Below are positions 46,211 to 58,025 of a stretch of DNA of 64,000 bases, one piece after another. The stretch's first letter is position 1. The number at the start of each line of letters is the position of its first letter. Position numbers and translations under genes: made by a program. The stretch comes from Malachius bipustulatus (lineage: Eukaryota > Arthropoda > Insecta > Coleoptera > Melyridae): positions 6,386,001 to 6,450,000 of the forward strand of contig OU342635.1 in the NCBI GenBank assembly GCA_910589415.1, given 5' to 3'. Below the pieces are notes generated by a model, which saw only the letters and a list, made by a program, of their open reading frames with translations, was not told where the DNA came from and searched no databases.

Positions 46211-46224
46211 ATTTATATTTTGTG

Positions 46225-46720
46225 TTAATAATAATTATTAATTGTTACATTACAATTATGAAAAACCGCTGCAGTATTAGAGGGACACATCGTAACATTA
46301 TTAAGAACAGAAGTAGCAGAAGATTTTGTCAATGGATAGTCATGGAACATATTGGTCCCCGAGGATGACGCCATATTAATATTCCTACCGGTGGTTTCAT
46401 TTGATATTGCTTCACCATCACAAATAGCACTTGAAATTTTTACCGCATTTTCAGTTTTATTTTTGGTAGAATTATCCACGTAGCTTTCAGCCACTGACGA
46501 TGAACGCCAACCACCGTGCCTCTTCAGCGCTAGCAAATCACCTCCAGCATCTACAAGAATGGTGGCTGAGGAGCGCCTAAAACAGTGGCCAGTGTATTGT
46601 TTTGGATTCGCCAAGCCCAAAAACTCTACAATTTTGCTTGGTACCATACCAAATTTATTAATCCCAACACATTGCTTGGTACATTTTTTGTATTGGTATT
46701 TGGAACAACTGATTGAAAAT
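46225..46720 (-). pseudogene. Crypton-type tyrosine recombinase, C-terminal part
   Basis: The minus strand encodes the catalytic C-terminal half of a tyrosine recombinase. YTGHCFRRSSATILVDAG carries the second-box H..R, LKRHGGW the third-box histidine, and VAESYVD the nucleophilic tyrosine, spaced as in Crypton-like domesticated and transposon recombinases of animals. The frame remains open upstream of the first Met (46647) to about 46720. There a stop or a splice acceptor (CAATCAG) lies, so the N-terminal half is missing or on an earlier exon. The tail of about 80 residues is Ser/Asn/Thr-rich. The gypsy element inserted just 3' of its stop (about 46225). These enzymes insert circular DNA by site-specific recombination. 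Confidence 0.7.
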
Positions 46721-47269
46721 TACATGACAGCTAAAGAATGCTAATAGTAACTAATATTGCCATAGTAACAATGCGTTGCCATGGTAACGTTGCGCGGCCA
46801 TTCTAACGATGCGTCGCCGACGATAATAATGACGTGAGCATATGCGTAAAGTTAAGTGCAAGTGCACTAGCTGTGCGATTTTGCTACTTTACGCACGACA
46901 GTTCGTAAAGATTCGCTTACTTAGTTTATGCGTTTTTGCGTAATCTAGCGCTTACTATAGTGGTCGTAGATAAAATTATATTAATTCAACAAAATTAGCG
47001 AATAATATTTATTTCATTTTGAAAACAGAAAATATCAGAGTGGATCAATAGAAAAAAATTTTATTGAAATATGTGATGTAATAGTCCATTAAGACATGCT
47101 AAAATTGAAAAAAAAAAATTTTAACATTTTCAGAGGTAATAAAAAATAACTAAAAAAAATTCAACACTGCAGAAAAAAATTTGACCGTTGTAGACATAAC
47201 TTTTTTTCATAAAATGATCCAAGGTATCATATCCTGAAGTTTTAGCATGTTATTAAGAAACACCCTGTA

Positions 47270-50032
47270 TATAGGTATAATAGTAATTACTATAAATAAA
47301 TATATCCGTAATATGTGGCGAAAAGTTAGAGATAAATACGTGGAATATGAAGAGAAGGCAAGCCCGAACGTGTGTGGAGCGCTGCAAGCTGGCGTTGCGT
47401 TGCTCGTTGCATCGCTATGAAGATTTTTGTGATTGCCAATATGAGAAAAAATTCTTTCAAAAAAAGTAGGAATATGCTGTGTGTTCAATTCAAAATAAAA
47501 AAGGTAGTTATTTTGAGAAAAGTATGAGCCTTTCAATTTCATTAAAAGCGTTCAAGAAAGACACAAGTAGATAATTATGTAAGTAGTATCACACAAAAGT
47601 AGATGGGAGAAAAAATTCTATGAATGTGATTGGCTATCTTCTCCAAGGAGCAGAGAATCCGCCGACGATGGAAGCGCGCGAATCTTCCAATCTATCCAGC
47701 GAGGTCAAAAATGAATCACTTTGAAGAATCGTTAATAGGTGTAGCGTGCGCTTTTCCGTATTTATCCCAAATGAATTTACGTATGGAAGGACTTCCAAGA
47801 TGGCGTTGCTTTGGTTTGGTGCCCTCCGCAAGTTCTATAGTTTGAGGTATAATAACAGGATCGAGTTATGAGTCTGTCAGTCAGAGTCTTGTCAACTGCC
47901 ACTCGGTGAAGTGACCGACCGAGGTAGTAGACGGCTGGCCTTGCGCCGGTTTATCGATTAACGAAGGGGGTCGAGAACAGGGAAGATTGTGGAGCGGTCG
48001 CTCTCTCTGTCGAAAACCATCATGATGTGAAGATGTGAGTGGAGCAATTTGTTGTTTATAGTGTTGTATTGTTCTTGCTGGAAAATTCAGGTATGGAGTT
48101 TGTTTGGTTCTATTTTAGTAAAAACTAATGTTCTTGTTATTTCCTAAATCAGGAGAAATCAATTTCATCTATGTGAGTGTGGAGATGTAGATTCAAGTAA
48201 CCTGAAAGGACGAAGAAGTTCTTTTGGTAAAGTAAAGAAATGGCGATTAGTTAAATTTTAGGGGTTTATAATTTGTTTTCATTGCAGGGTCCCTCTTTCC
48301 GGGTGGATCTCTTATAAGATCTAATTTTTAGTCTCTTAGTTCCTGTCTAAATGTTCTGGTGGTGACCTACGTGGGGAAATATTCCGTATTCAGGGATTTG
48401 ATAGCAGATCATTTTTTTTTATGTAATGGCTCTCCAGACAAAGCCGGACCTAGCCAACTGGAGAGGGAGCAGGCGTCACAGTCTATCTCATTTTTTTGGA
48501 TCTTTCTGTTGCAGTCACGTTTCATCAAGAAATGTTGTTGGAACTTCAAGGTACTTTGTAATTTTTTTTTGTTGTTTCATTTATTTTACATTGAATTTTA
48601 TCTCTAAAAAGAGAGGAAGTAACTTCATCAGATTGCGTTATTGATTTTATCAAGATGGGAACTTTTATTATTTTAATAATTGGGAAATACTTCCCCAATG
48701 TTGTTAATTTTAGCTAGTGAGTAGAAATGTTCAATTTAGTATTTAATCTTAATCTAAATTTTTTTATCAGGGAGAATTATTTGGCCAATTTAGTTAGTGT
48801 TAAGAATGTAAATTTTTTGTCAAGTACCTAATGAAGGTAATTTATTGATCAAAGAGATCAAGTTTTTTTTTATTTATTTTACTATTGTTCTATTTTTAAG
48901 AAATGTTGCTAGTATGTAGATGATAAGGGAGATATCCAAGATAAATTCTTTGTCTCACAATACAATATACCGTTAGCTGGGAAGTTTTATGTTGTTAATT
49001 GGAGAAGTCCAATAAATTGTTAAGTTTTTTATGTGAGTTTTATTTTTAGTATCTGTAAGGCCTGAATAATAAAAAGACACAACGTAGGGCAGGTCAGTTA
49101 CGTAAATTTTGAATCATATTTTTTTTATATTTAGACGATCATGTCAACAAATTTGTAATCCATCATCATTTTTTTTTATTTTTACACCCTCTGTCCTGCT
49201 TTGGGTACAAACAAATTTGAAGGTACTCAAACGGGATCAGAGGGAATGGTACCTTCCTTTCGCTCATTTTTTTAGTTTTCTTTTTTTTTTTGGCCTGGTA
49301 AATTAAAATTTTTTGAGATCGAGCGAAGGAAGGGTTGCATAGGGTCTGCATCAAACTTTGTACAGAAATTCATAATTATACATAATATTATACCAGCAAA
49401 ATAGTTGAATTGGTTCTAATCAGATTATTCACATTCGTCGTGAAACAGAATAGAAGCAAGTCAACGACCATGTAGGAAAGGAAATGCGTGTTTCCATTGA
49501 GAATTGCGACTCAACCAAGCATTGGGAATGGGAATGCCATACACGGCTACAATTCTGGTCGCTGTTCAAAGGGAAACTTTCCAAATCAACGGACCAGAAA
49601 AACTCTAATTAGCCCACATGAAAAGACGAAGTCTGATTAATGGAGCCCCCTTGATTATCTCGATCCGAAAACTGGGGATATTAAGTGCCGAAAACTGAGG
49701 AGAGGATGCAGTGTGGTAAAAAAGAAGACAAGTTAATAGAAGAGAGTTATTAAAATGAAGCTTTATTACTGAAGCAACACTGGTAAAGGTTCCTGGCAGA
49801 TTTAACATTTTTCTCTGGAGACAATTCCGCTCATATGATTTCTCAAATATCGCTGTTTGCTACCGGATATCTTGTATCGATGAAGGAAGCGAGAATGCAA
49901 GTGGATAAATTTATCGATAATTCTACTCATACATTTATGTTGCTATGGCGATGCCTTGATCCTTCGCACTATTACTAAAAACAAGTCACTATTAATTTTA
50001 TAATTTGGAAATATTTTATAAAGCAGAAAAAA
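47270..50032. other. No gene recognised
   Basis: Includes a moderately GC-rich patch (about 47870-48010) followed by T-rich sequence (48100-49300). Short frames at 48359-48644 and 49109-49354 show no family resemblance. Possible decayed LTR or untranslated sequence; nothing supportable. Confidence 0.4.
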
Positions 50033-50103
50033 ACATGCTGGGGTTTGAACCCGGGTCCTTACGAACAAGAGTGTAGGAACTTATCCACTCGACCATGGTC
50101 ACC
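50033..50103 (-). repeat. tRNA-like sequence (probable SINE head or tRNA pseudogene)
   Basis: Minus-strand A box TGGTCGAGTGG (50085-50095) and B box GGTTCAAACCC (50041-50051), followed by a T run (Pol III terminator-like). The T arm can form, but the acceptor ends do not pair and the anticodon arm is abnormal. It is therefore a degenerate tRNA-derived sequence rather than a working tRNA. A SINE body is not evident. Confidence 0.55.
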
Positions 50104-50584
50104 TGTTATTAAAGTACATATACCATGTACATACTTATATAACGTTTGCCGTTATGATTTTTCTTAGAAATACTAGCATAAAATGCAAAAATTGTGTTTT
50201 AACAATAATATTTGTCATTTTAAAAGGATTAAATAAAGTTTAGTATCTTCTTATTCGAGGAATTGTCTCACCAAATACCATTCTAGCTTAGACTTTTATG
50301 CAATTATTTTCTCATAGGTACTCTCATGTAGGCAATTTAACTCGATCTGCAGAATTAATTCTCTCGTTAAATTTCTTCGAATAGTATTCGAGAACAACTA
50401 CAAAAAATATCCAGCTAAATCTGAGCTGTAGCGGTATTACCCCCGGCAATATTGACTTAAGTTCTATTTTGTTTGTGATGTCCCAATAGTCCCAAAAATC
50501 AATTTTACTACTTTTTGACGTAGCACTAGGCACTAGTACTAATATGTCAAATGTCAAAAATGACGTTGCAATGACGTTAATATT

Positions 50585-50815
50585 ATTTTGATAATATTAA
50601 TGATAAGATGTGTATAAAATACACAACAGCTGAGTTCTGTTATCTCGAACGGTTCGTGAGATATCGTCAAAATTAGATACGTACATCGCGAAAACGGTGA
50701 GTTATAATATGGTCTCATATATGTTATTATAGGAACCATTTTCTCAGAATGCGACAAGGAGTCACATGGCACCTTTCATGTTCCAATATTCATGTTTTGA
50801 AACACCCTGTATATT
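50585..50815 (+). repeat. Dispersed repeat family C, copy 2
   Basis: Matches 17207-17440 in the same orientation and ends AAACACCCTGTATATTA. The left end is less well preserved than in copy 1. Non-coding. Confidence 0.6.
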
Positions 50816-50819
50816 ATTT

Positions 50820-52099
50820 TTTTTTATGAAAAGGCACGAATTGTCTTCAAATATTTATTCCAATAAAAAGTGATAAATTTAAGATTCATTTTACTTCAGT
50901 GATGTTTAAAAGACATAACTTCAGGATGATCTTTAAGTATAAATAATCCTCATTTTAATAATGATTGTAGATTCGTTAGGGAAATGAAGACATAGGGAAG
51001 CTTTTCTTTTCTATAACTACTGAATCACTTCTTTAGAGGAGATAATGTACCTATAGTTTCTAGTTTTCCAGATTAAAAATCTCCGAACTCAAAGCACGAT
51101 CCAGGCCTAGGCCTCATCAGCATTCGTCTGTACTTTGCTAAACCTGATTGATGGCTTTGGTTGGTAATTAAAATCTCTTTCTACGCCTTTTACTATTCAT
51201 CTGCATTTTTATTGAAAAATTCTAAAGCTCTTCTTGTGACTTACGATCCTCCGTCGCGCTACAGTATAACAATGACAAGATTCTTTAATCTAATTTTTTT
51301 CTAGAAAAGAATTTGCCTATAATAATTCTTTAGGCGTTCGTTCTTCCTACGATGTTTGCTGTTAGAGAATTATTACTTCCGACAGTCTATAAGAGGACGT
51401 TCATAATCCCCATCCCTCTCTAAATTTGGAGCCGATTTAACAAATGACCCTTTTAACAGTTCTTTTTAAAACAATTAGGCGGGGAACACGAGTTTTTATG
51501 GGCTTATATCCATGGAGACTTCTGATCTACTCATCATCGAATACCACCGACCCCAAAGTTTTAACAAATTTAACCGCCAGACAATTTCTGCTGGGTCCTT
51601 TCATATTGAATCTCTAACTGCATTACAATGAAGACTTTAATAATAAATCGATATGCATATTCACCATTACCAGCACCACCCATCTTCTCATGAATAGTTA
51701 GTTATACCAAAAATAGTAAAATAGGTATTGAGCCTTTGACGAGTTAATCCAAAAGAAGGAACGCTTCTAAACTTTCCTAGTTTCCACAAGCGTCTACCTT
51801 ATTCGTCTATGTTGGCGCTAGCGGTGATTAATTTCCCTCGCTGCTTTCCTGAAAAATACCCTGGCCCTCTCTCAACGCAATTAAGCAAGTCCTTTATATA
51901 GAGGATTCGTCGACCTCCATTACTTATCCAATTTATTTAAAAAGAAACATATATCTACTTAGCTTAATTCTCTAAATCAATATTGATGTAATGTAGGTAT
52001 ACAACTTGATTACTGATAAATTATCCCAGGAGGGCATATCTCAGGGACCTTCATGGTACGAGTTTACAAGTCACATGATACAGACTAAAATAGTTTGTT
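50820..52099. other. No gene recognised
   Basis: AT-rich; no convincing frame or repeat. Confidence 0.45.
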
Positions 52100-52960
52100 T
52101 AATACAATTAATTAAGTTCCAAGTCTGGCTGCTAGGGGACTATACATATAAGTAAGTAAAAATTCTACTTGCTATTAGATTATAGCATCCCATCCAGTTC
52201 CAGTTAGTTCTCGGAGGAGATCTAGGAACTTCGAGGGTTCTAAAGATGGTATTTTTTCGCTGGTTGGTGAAGAGTAAAGACCTAGATAGCGGAGTCTTCT
52301 TTGTTGTGGTGCATGGTACTCGACCAAGAGATCTATTAGGGTTTCGTCCCCTTTCATGCAGAATCTACAAGTTTGTCATTTTGTAGACCTCTACAATGCC
52401 CCGTGATAAAACCGCCATTTTTGTTCAGTTTGATGCAGGCTTTGAATCTTTGTTGATTGTATTTCCCAAGCATTAATTTGGCCTGTCATTTTCTCTTTGG
52501 GTGGGTTTCCTCTTTTTTCTATTCTGTGTCCTGGCACCCAAAGGAGAGCTACTTTATCTCATTTTCCCTCTTAGCTTTTCTTGCACTTGATGGTGGTTTT
52601 TCCCATTTCTTGTTCTTAACATCTCACCTCACATATCCATTTGGACACTGTGTGATTTGCTCCTCTTTTAATTAGAGAGTTTTTGACTACTTCGTCAGGG
52701 ATGTTATCAAAAGCTCCTCCTATATCCACAAATTCTTTTACCTCCAGTATACTCCTGATCTTTCTCGTTAGCTGTAGTGTCCCTTTTTTCATTTTCCCGC
52801 TTGATATGCATGTTGGTTTGGATGTAATGGTGCCTTTTCCGGTTCTTCTGTTCTTAAGTAGTTATCTACATTTCAGTCTTTTTTCGTATACATACATTTT
52901 GGTTGTCATGTTTTTTCCCTACTTTCGCAACTGGGGCCTCAAATGGTAAATGGCAACCAG
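52100..52960 (-). pseudogene. LINE fragment: RT piece, RNase H and C-terminal knuckle
   Basis: Minus strand: FVDIGGAFDNIPDEVV (RT palm, about 52730), then directly LLWVPGHR (RNase H, about 52530), GHCRG and CRFCMKGDET (C-terminal cysteine motif, about 52350), then a tail with RRLRYLGLY. The RT centre is missing between the first two, so there is an internal deletion. Stops interrupt it. A decayed I/R1-like element, distinct from the 23.2-kb family. Confidence 0.65.
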
Positions 52961-53144
52961 TAAATAAATTTTTTTGGGGAATTGCCTTTTATGAAAACAA
53001 TTAAAACAGCAAATTGCAAAAGATAATTTTTCAAATCTGAATGCGAGTGTTGATTTAACTAGAGACAGTCAATCTCCAATAATAAGACACCAAAACTTCC
53101 CTTGTAATCTGGAATTGTCTAGTCATTAGCGCTTTAGGATAATC

Positions 53145-53393
53145 AAACATCCTGGAAGCCTTGGTAACCATGAACAAACAAGTAAATAAGACATTCGGAC
53201 GTCCTAAGGAAACGTAAACAAATATTTAAATAACCCTCGTCAACCTCTTCCTCAATACTGTCAGAGTAAATAATTTTATTATTGGCCGACTTTTTAAGAA
53301 AAGATCTGAAGTCACCTTCAGAATAACAGTATTTTTGTTTGCGATTAGAAACTAAATTTTCTAACAACCACCTGCGAAAATGACAAATATCAC
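53145..53393 (-). other. Possible protein-coding fragment, unrecognised
   Basis: About 83 codons on the minus strand read WLLENLVSNRKQKYCYSEGD then continue to a stop at 53145 (ending GYQGFQDV). The composition is protein-like (acidic run SIEEEVDEG, mixed hydrophobics). A possible acceptor (TTTTCGCAG) lies at about 53374. The solo LTR inserted just 5' of it. I do not recognise the family. It could be a broken host exon or part of an unknown element. Confidence 0.25.
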
Positions 53394-53394
53394 C

Positions 53395-54283
53395 TGTAGC
53401 GGGATTTTCTGTTAGGTAGAGGTGAGTTCCCAGGAATGGATATCTGCCCCTTTGTACCCGCGACAAGTCAATTAAAAAGTATAATCTTTATTTACAAGTA
53501 TGCCTATTTACACATATTTATTTTGGCAATGCTTAATATTGACGATTTGTTTGTCCTGTATCCTTGAGTGGGGCGGCTCTCGTCCTCCACGGTCGCTCTA
53601 ATTGGCCACAGATAGCCGCGTCGGGGCGCGCGCTAAGCTGATTGGTCGTTATCTGCTGCCACTGTCGATCAGTCCACGGCCGACTCTTCAGCACCAGTCA
53701 TCCGCTCGCAGTCGCACCGTGCGTGTCGATCGCTGTAGTCTCCGGAACACGCGCCGGGAATAAACCTGGGAGGGTATTCTCCGACGGCGGGGCTACCTGA
53801 AACAAAGTCCGTTCCCGATGCCTCAATATGACCTCAGGACGGCTGTTACTGGATCCGGCCCTCAATACAGGCCGGACAGGGACTGAAGGGATCAGCCGGT
53901 ACCTCAATACAGCGCCGGTTGATTCCCTATACTGATCGGTTGCCGGCCAGAGTTCACTCCACTCTGGTCTGGCTTCCGATGCCGGGTTACAGTGAGGGTC
54001 AACTCAGTTCATCGACCTACTGTAGCCGGCTATGTAAATTCGATGGGTGCACTCACTACATGCCCCAGCTGATCTCCGAGCTCAATTCACAAGGAGAGAG
54101 AGTTGTTCGCGAGTCAGTACCTCGGATCCTCTGGTCAGCTCTTCAGTTGGCTCTCTTTATATAGCCGGTGCTGGCGGAGATAACCTGCTAATCACTGTCG
54201 TAAAAACTGTATCACTCCTGATAAACCCCTCTAATAATGAAATAAATAATAATTACCAACGAAAGCCTTGGATTTCGTTACAC
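53395..54283 (-). mobile_element. Solo Ty3/gypsy LTR (889 bp), CACC duplication
   Basis: Minus-strand sense TGTAACGAAATCC to AATCCCGCTACA, homologous to the LTRs of the intact gypsy and in the same orientation. CACC lies on both sides (53391-53394 and 54284-54287). It shares TATATAGCCGGTGC, TAATCACTG and CTGATAAACCCCTC with the intact LTR but is clearly diverged, so it is an older insertion or sister family. Confidence 0.9.
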
Positions 54284-54740
54284 ACCCTAGAATTGAAAAG
54301 TAAAATATCACACTAGAGTGATATGTGTGTACAATTTAGTTAATACTCCTTATGGGTTAGGCAGCCCATAATACACCTATGTATAGAATTTTCGGTTGTA
54401 TATAGGATGAATAAAGAATGGTTCAATAAACAAATAAATCAGTCCACGTATATAATAGGTATAGTCAACTTTCTGCTACTTTGATCTCTTTAATTTTAAA
54501 TACTATTATACCTACTTTCAATTTTTACAATTTTAAGTACATAGTTGCTATTTTAAGTTTTTCAAAAACATTTTTTTGAGATTGTGCATTAATCTGTTGT
54601 CGTAGAAAAAAAGAGTGCATTACTAATGTGGTGAAGTGTCATTTCACAGTCGTGGGATTGCCGTTCTCACTCGTCGACAACGATCTCCCACTCGTGTGAA
54701 ATGGGTCACTTTCCACACTAGTAATTTTAAAGGTTTTCTA
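54284..54740 (-). repeat. Dispersed repeat family A, copy 2
   Basis: Reverse-complement counterpart of 4561-5215. It has the palindrome CATTTCACA..TGTGAAATG with GTCGAC core (54619-54728) and the GGGCTGCCTAA/GGAGTATTAACTAA block (about 54340-54390). The solo LTR abuts its end. Confidence 0.65.
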
Positions 54741-56099
54741 TAATAAAATCAGTATAACTCTCGCGGCACGGGCACTGATAAACAAGTATTAGCTGCTAAA
54801 TAATATTTGCAATAGTGTAGATTCATTTGAAACCTATACATATGTATAATCAAATATATATTTGATGCTAGGTACATCCGTACGGAAAAAGCCGGGGTTT
54901 TCGTTAATTTCGATTATTTATTGCAGTAATTAAAACCGGAACTACTGGACTTGGACAGATAATGAAAAAGCAAACGAAAGCGTTCCGCTGTTAATCTGCG
55001 TGTTTGAACGTTTTATTGTGCTCATGTTTTGATATACTGCATCATCAAACAGGGATATTCTTTTCTTTTTTCGCTTAACTTGATCCTAAAAATTTAATAA
55101 AAATAAGGAATTTCGTCCGTTTGCTTATTCTTTTCGGCTTAGCTTTTAAAGCTCGTTACTTCTGTTCATTTTAACTTAATAAGTTTTAGACGTCACAGAA
55201 ATCAGAAATGAAAAGACAAAGCGGTAGATGGTCATTTTTGATTATTTTCCCTATGAAAAATATGTTACCTATGACGTTATGTAAGTAGTCCTGACTATTA
55301 TTAAAATATTTTGTTTATTTTTCGATTTTCATGAAAAGTGAAATTTTCAAAAGTGACATGATCTCTTATTTAGTTAAGTACAATAAATATTCTGTTACAT
55401 TTTAAGCATAATTTATAATATCCATAAATTTTTTAACCCTGATAGCCCATTCGCAAAGTCGACAAACATGAAAAATTGTTTTTTTACCGCGTCGTTTCTG
55501 AAAGTTTACTTTTCTATATCAGCCGGTCAAACGACGAATATTGCGCACAGAGGCTCATTTCAAAATGTACAATTTTTTTTCATCCCGCTAACGATTTTTT
55601 TCTCGCCCTAGTTCCGACAAGACAAATTTTCACGGTAGTATAGTTAGTATTAATATTAGAGAAGAGTTTCTGAAGTACTCCGCCGTACTTAATTTAAAAG
55701 GACCCAGCGTTAAGGACCTAAATTATTTTAAAAAGGCCCAACGTTAATATCTCTGGGAGACATTTTTTGACATACAGAGTCATACATAAAGTACGCATCA
55801 TATGGGAAAAAAATTTTCCTTCTCGAACAAGGAAAATTCTGACTTCACTAATAGTTTGTGCTTTAAAAATGATGACAAATGATACGCACGCCATTTGTGT
55901 AGCATGCCCTGCTTGCTACTATTTAAAGAAAGGATTAATTACGGTTTTGTAGGTAAGTTTAATAAGTTTTGAGGATGAGGTGCTCTATTTACAATTTTAG
56001 AACATTTTGTCAATAATTATTGACTGTACAGAAGAGATAATCCAGCACACACCTGTAGACAATAAAGAATCCAAGCCTTGCGAATTATCAAATTGTGGG
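54741..56099. other. No gene recognised
   Basis: AT-rich; no supportable coding or RNA gene. Confidence 0.45.
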
Positions 56100-56745
56100 T
56101 AGTTAGAAACTTTAATTATTTTCTCTTTTTAAATTGTATTTTCAGGCGACGTGAATGGTACATACAGATTCCAAAAAAAATTCCGACTATTTTGATATGT
56201 ATTTAATTTAGTTTCGTCCAGTATTTTATTTTATGGTATCGACAAATACGATAAATTGAATAAATGAATTTCCGCAGTCATAAGGGAACGATAAAGAAAT
56301 TTAAGGTCGTAAATTTCACGTTATTACCAGTCGTCAGAGGTACGAACAGTTGGCAGAAGGTGCATTTTTCCCTAGAAGGATAAATTAAGGACGTGGACGA
56401 ATTAGCTTGAAAATGTCAAGTAAGTTTAAACTTAGAATAAACGCGGCAACAGAGGATAAATGACGTCGTAAGTATAGATCGTATGATTTTTGGCAAATAA
56501 TGGCACGCTGATTGGCGGAGAGCGGAGGTAGGAAAGAGATGGCGGGTAAAGACTGGCGATTTCGGTTCGTACCAGGAAATACTTTGCATTTCGATTTGAG
56601 CGTTCCGACGAGAATTAACACGCAGTTTCAGGTCTTCAGGTTATGTGTGTTGCATAATGTAGTGTCGAAAAAAAGCCCTGGTAGTAATCTCTTCTATAAA
56701 ATCAAACAAGGAATATTTTCCACGAGTGAGTAGTTCGCTATTGAT
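56100..56745 (+). repeat. Dispersed repeat family B, copy 2
   Basis: Second copy of the repeat at 15905-16477, same orientation. A segment of about 100 bp in the middle (about 56500-56600, GATTGGCGGAGAGCGGAGG) replaces the unrelated middle of copy 1, so the family may have exchangeable interiors. Confidence 0.75.
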
Positions 56746-58025
56746 TTTTTGATGAATGAATTTGGGGACTGATGAGACAAAACTTAATTCAGATCAAGTT
56801 TTGAGTCCATTTTCTTTTAATTTTACATTAATCTTCATTTATAAATTAATTCATTTTTTCGGAAATAAAGAAAAAGAAAATTTTATTTAACCAATGACTC
56901 ATCAGCTCGGAAATTTTATATTGGTATATTGAATACTACCTTAAGATAATTGAGACATTCTGGTTTTAATAACCAACTTTAGCCCATTAGAATTAAATTT
57001 AGAATAACTATTGAGGTGATATCACTGAAAAATATTTAGTTATCGATATTAAATGAAATTTTGATAAAATTGAAAAAGTTTCAAGGTCCTGATATGATTT
57101 AAAAATTATATGAAACATTATTAAGACTTAGGTGTATGATAAGCGTTGATAAATTTTGAAGGGCCATCCCAGATTTTCATATAATGATAATGTATTGACT
57201 TCAGGTTTTTGAATCTATTGATTATGATACATAATCAATACCTACCAAGACCAATAATAGAACTAATAACTTGGTTTAATATTCAATAAACGGAACAGTA
57301 AGTAGTAAGTAAGTAAGGTAATAAATAGATTTGACTTCATTTTTAAGAAAGCCGGGGAATATTTTTTCTACGTGTAGGAAGGCTGAAACTGATAACGATA
57401 AAATAACAAGAAGACGCTCTATTAAGGAAAAAATACAGACTAGCTTCTGTTTCTTTGTCACCAAATGATGTGATGAGAATCAAGCGAGAGGCACGATCCT
57501 TTTATATAGTTGTCGGAGTCTCATGTTTAGTTCAAATGTTTTACGTTTTGCCATTAGCTCTGAATACGAATTCGCTGAAAATATTGTCGGAAACTCCGAG
57601 AAAGTAAGCAATTCACCCACGCATTCTTTTACATATTTTCCCGCATCTCAGTCAGCATTATGATCGGATTCCTTTTGTTGTGATTCGGATCACTTCTTGA
57701 TTTTTATTCAAATAAATTTCGATATCTGCAGCTCAAAGTAAATATATGCGCTTTATTATACGCTCTTAAAATACTAATCTAATGTCAGAGGCGGGTTGAA
57801 AGCAAGGATTGCCATTTCGCTCATTTTTAAGCTCATCGGCGTGCCATATCAGCCGGGTGTAACATGCAGTTTACCTCTTCATAAGATCGGTTGACTAGTT
57901 ATGATGCGTCAAGCTATGCGATTTTTTCGAGGAATAGCAGTAGAATAGGTGTGCGTATAGGTATTTAATGGCTTTTTAATGACCTAAAAACCCATTAATG
58001 TCAGCTTAAGGGTTATTTATAGCCG
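56746..58025. other. No gene recognised
   Basis: AT-rich; a frame at 57276-57464 (minus) is hydrophobic but has no recognisable family. Confidence 0.45.

Larger units (their letters stand above)
38795..47269. mobile_element. TA-flanked inverted-repeat element hosting later insertions
   Basis: The left end (38795-39056) and right end (47033-47269) are reverse complements over about 240-260 bp, starting TACAGGG(A/T)GTTTCTTAATA. They share ATAACATGCTAA, GTGTTGAATTTTTTTT and TTTTTATTA. A TA dinucleotide flanks both ends, as for mariner/Tc1-type insertions. The interior holds a hairpin, the gypsy element and a Crypton-type recombinase fragment. Without the gypsy insertion the element would be about 1.7 kb. 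A second, inner pair of ends (TTATCTA..GACCAC at about 39366, inverted at about 46975) hints at one more nested element. Confidence 0.7.

Noticed and set aside
47870..49354. Possible promoter and exons of a host gene (GC-rich patch, then short frames)
   Set aside because: No conserved protein segment; frames are T-rich and low complexity.
50033..50103. Functional tRNA gene
   Set aside because: A and B boxes are present but the acceptor stem does not pair and the anticodon arm is abnormal.
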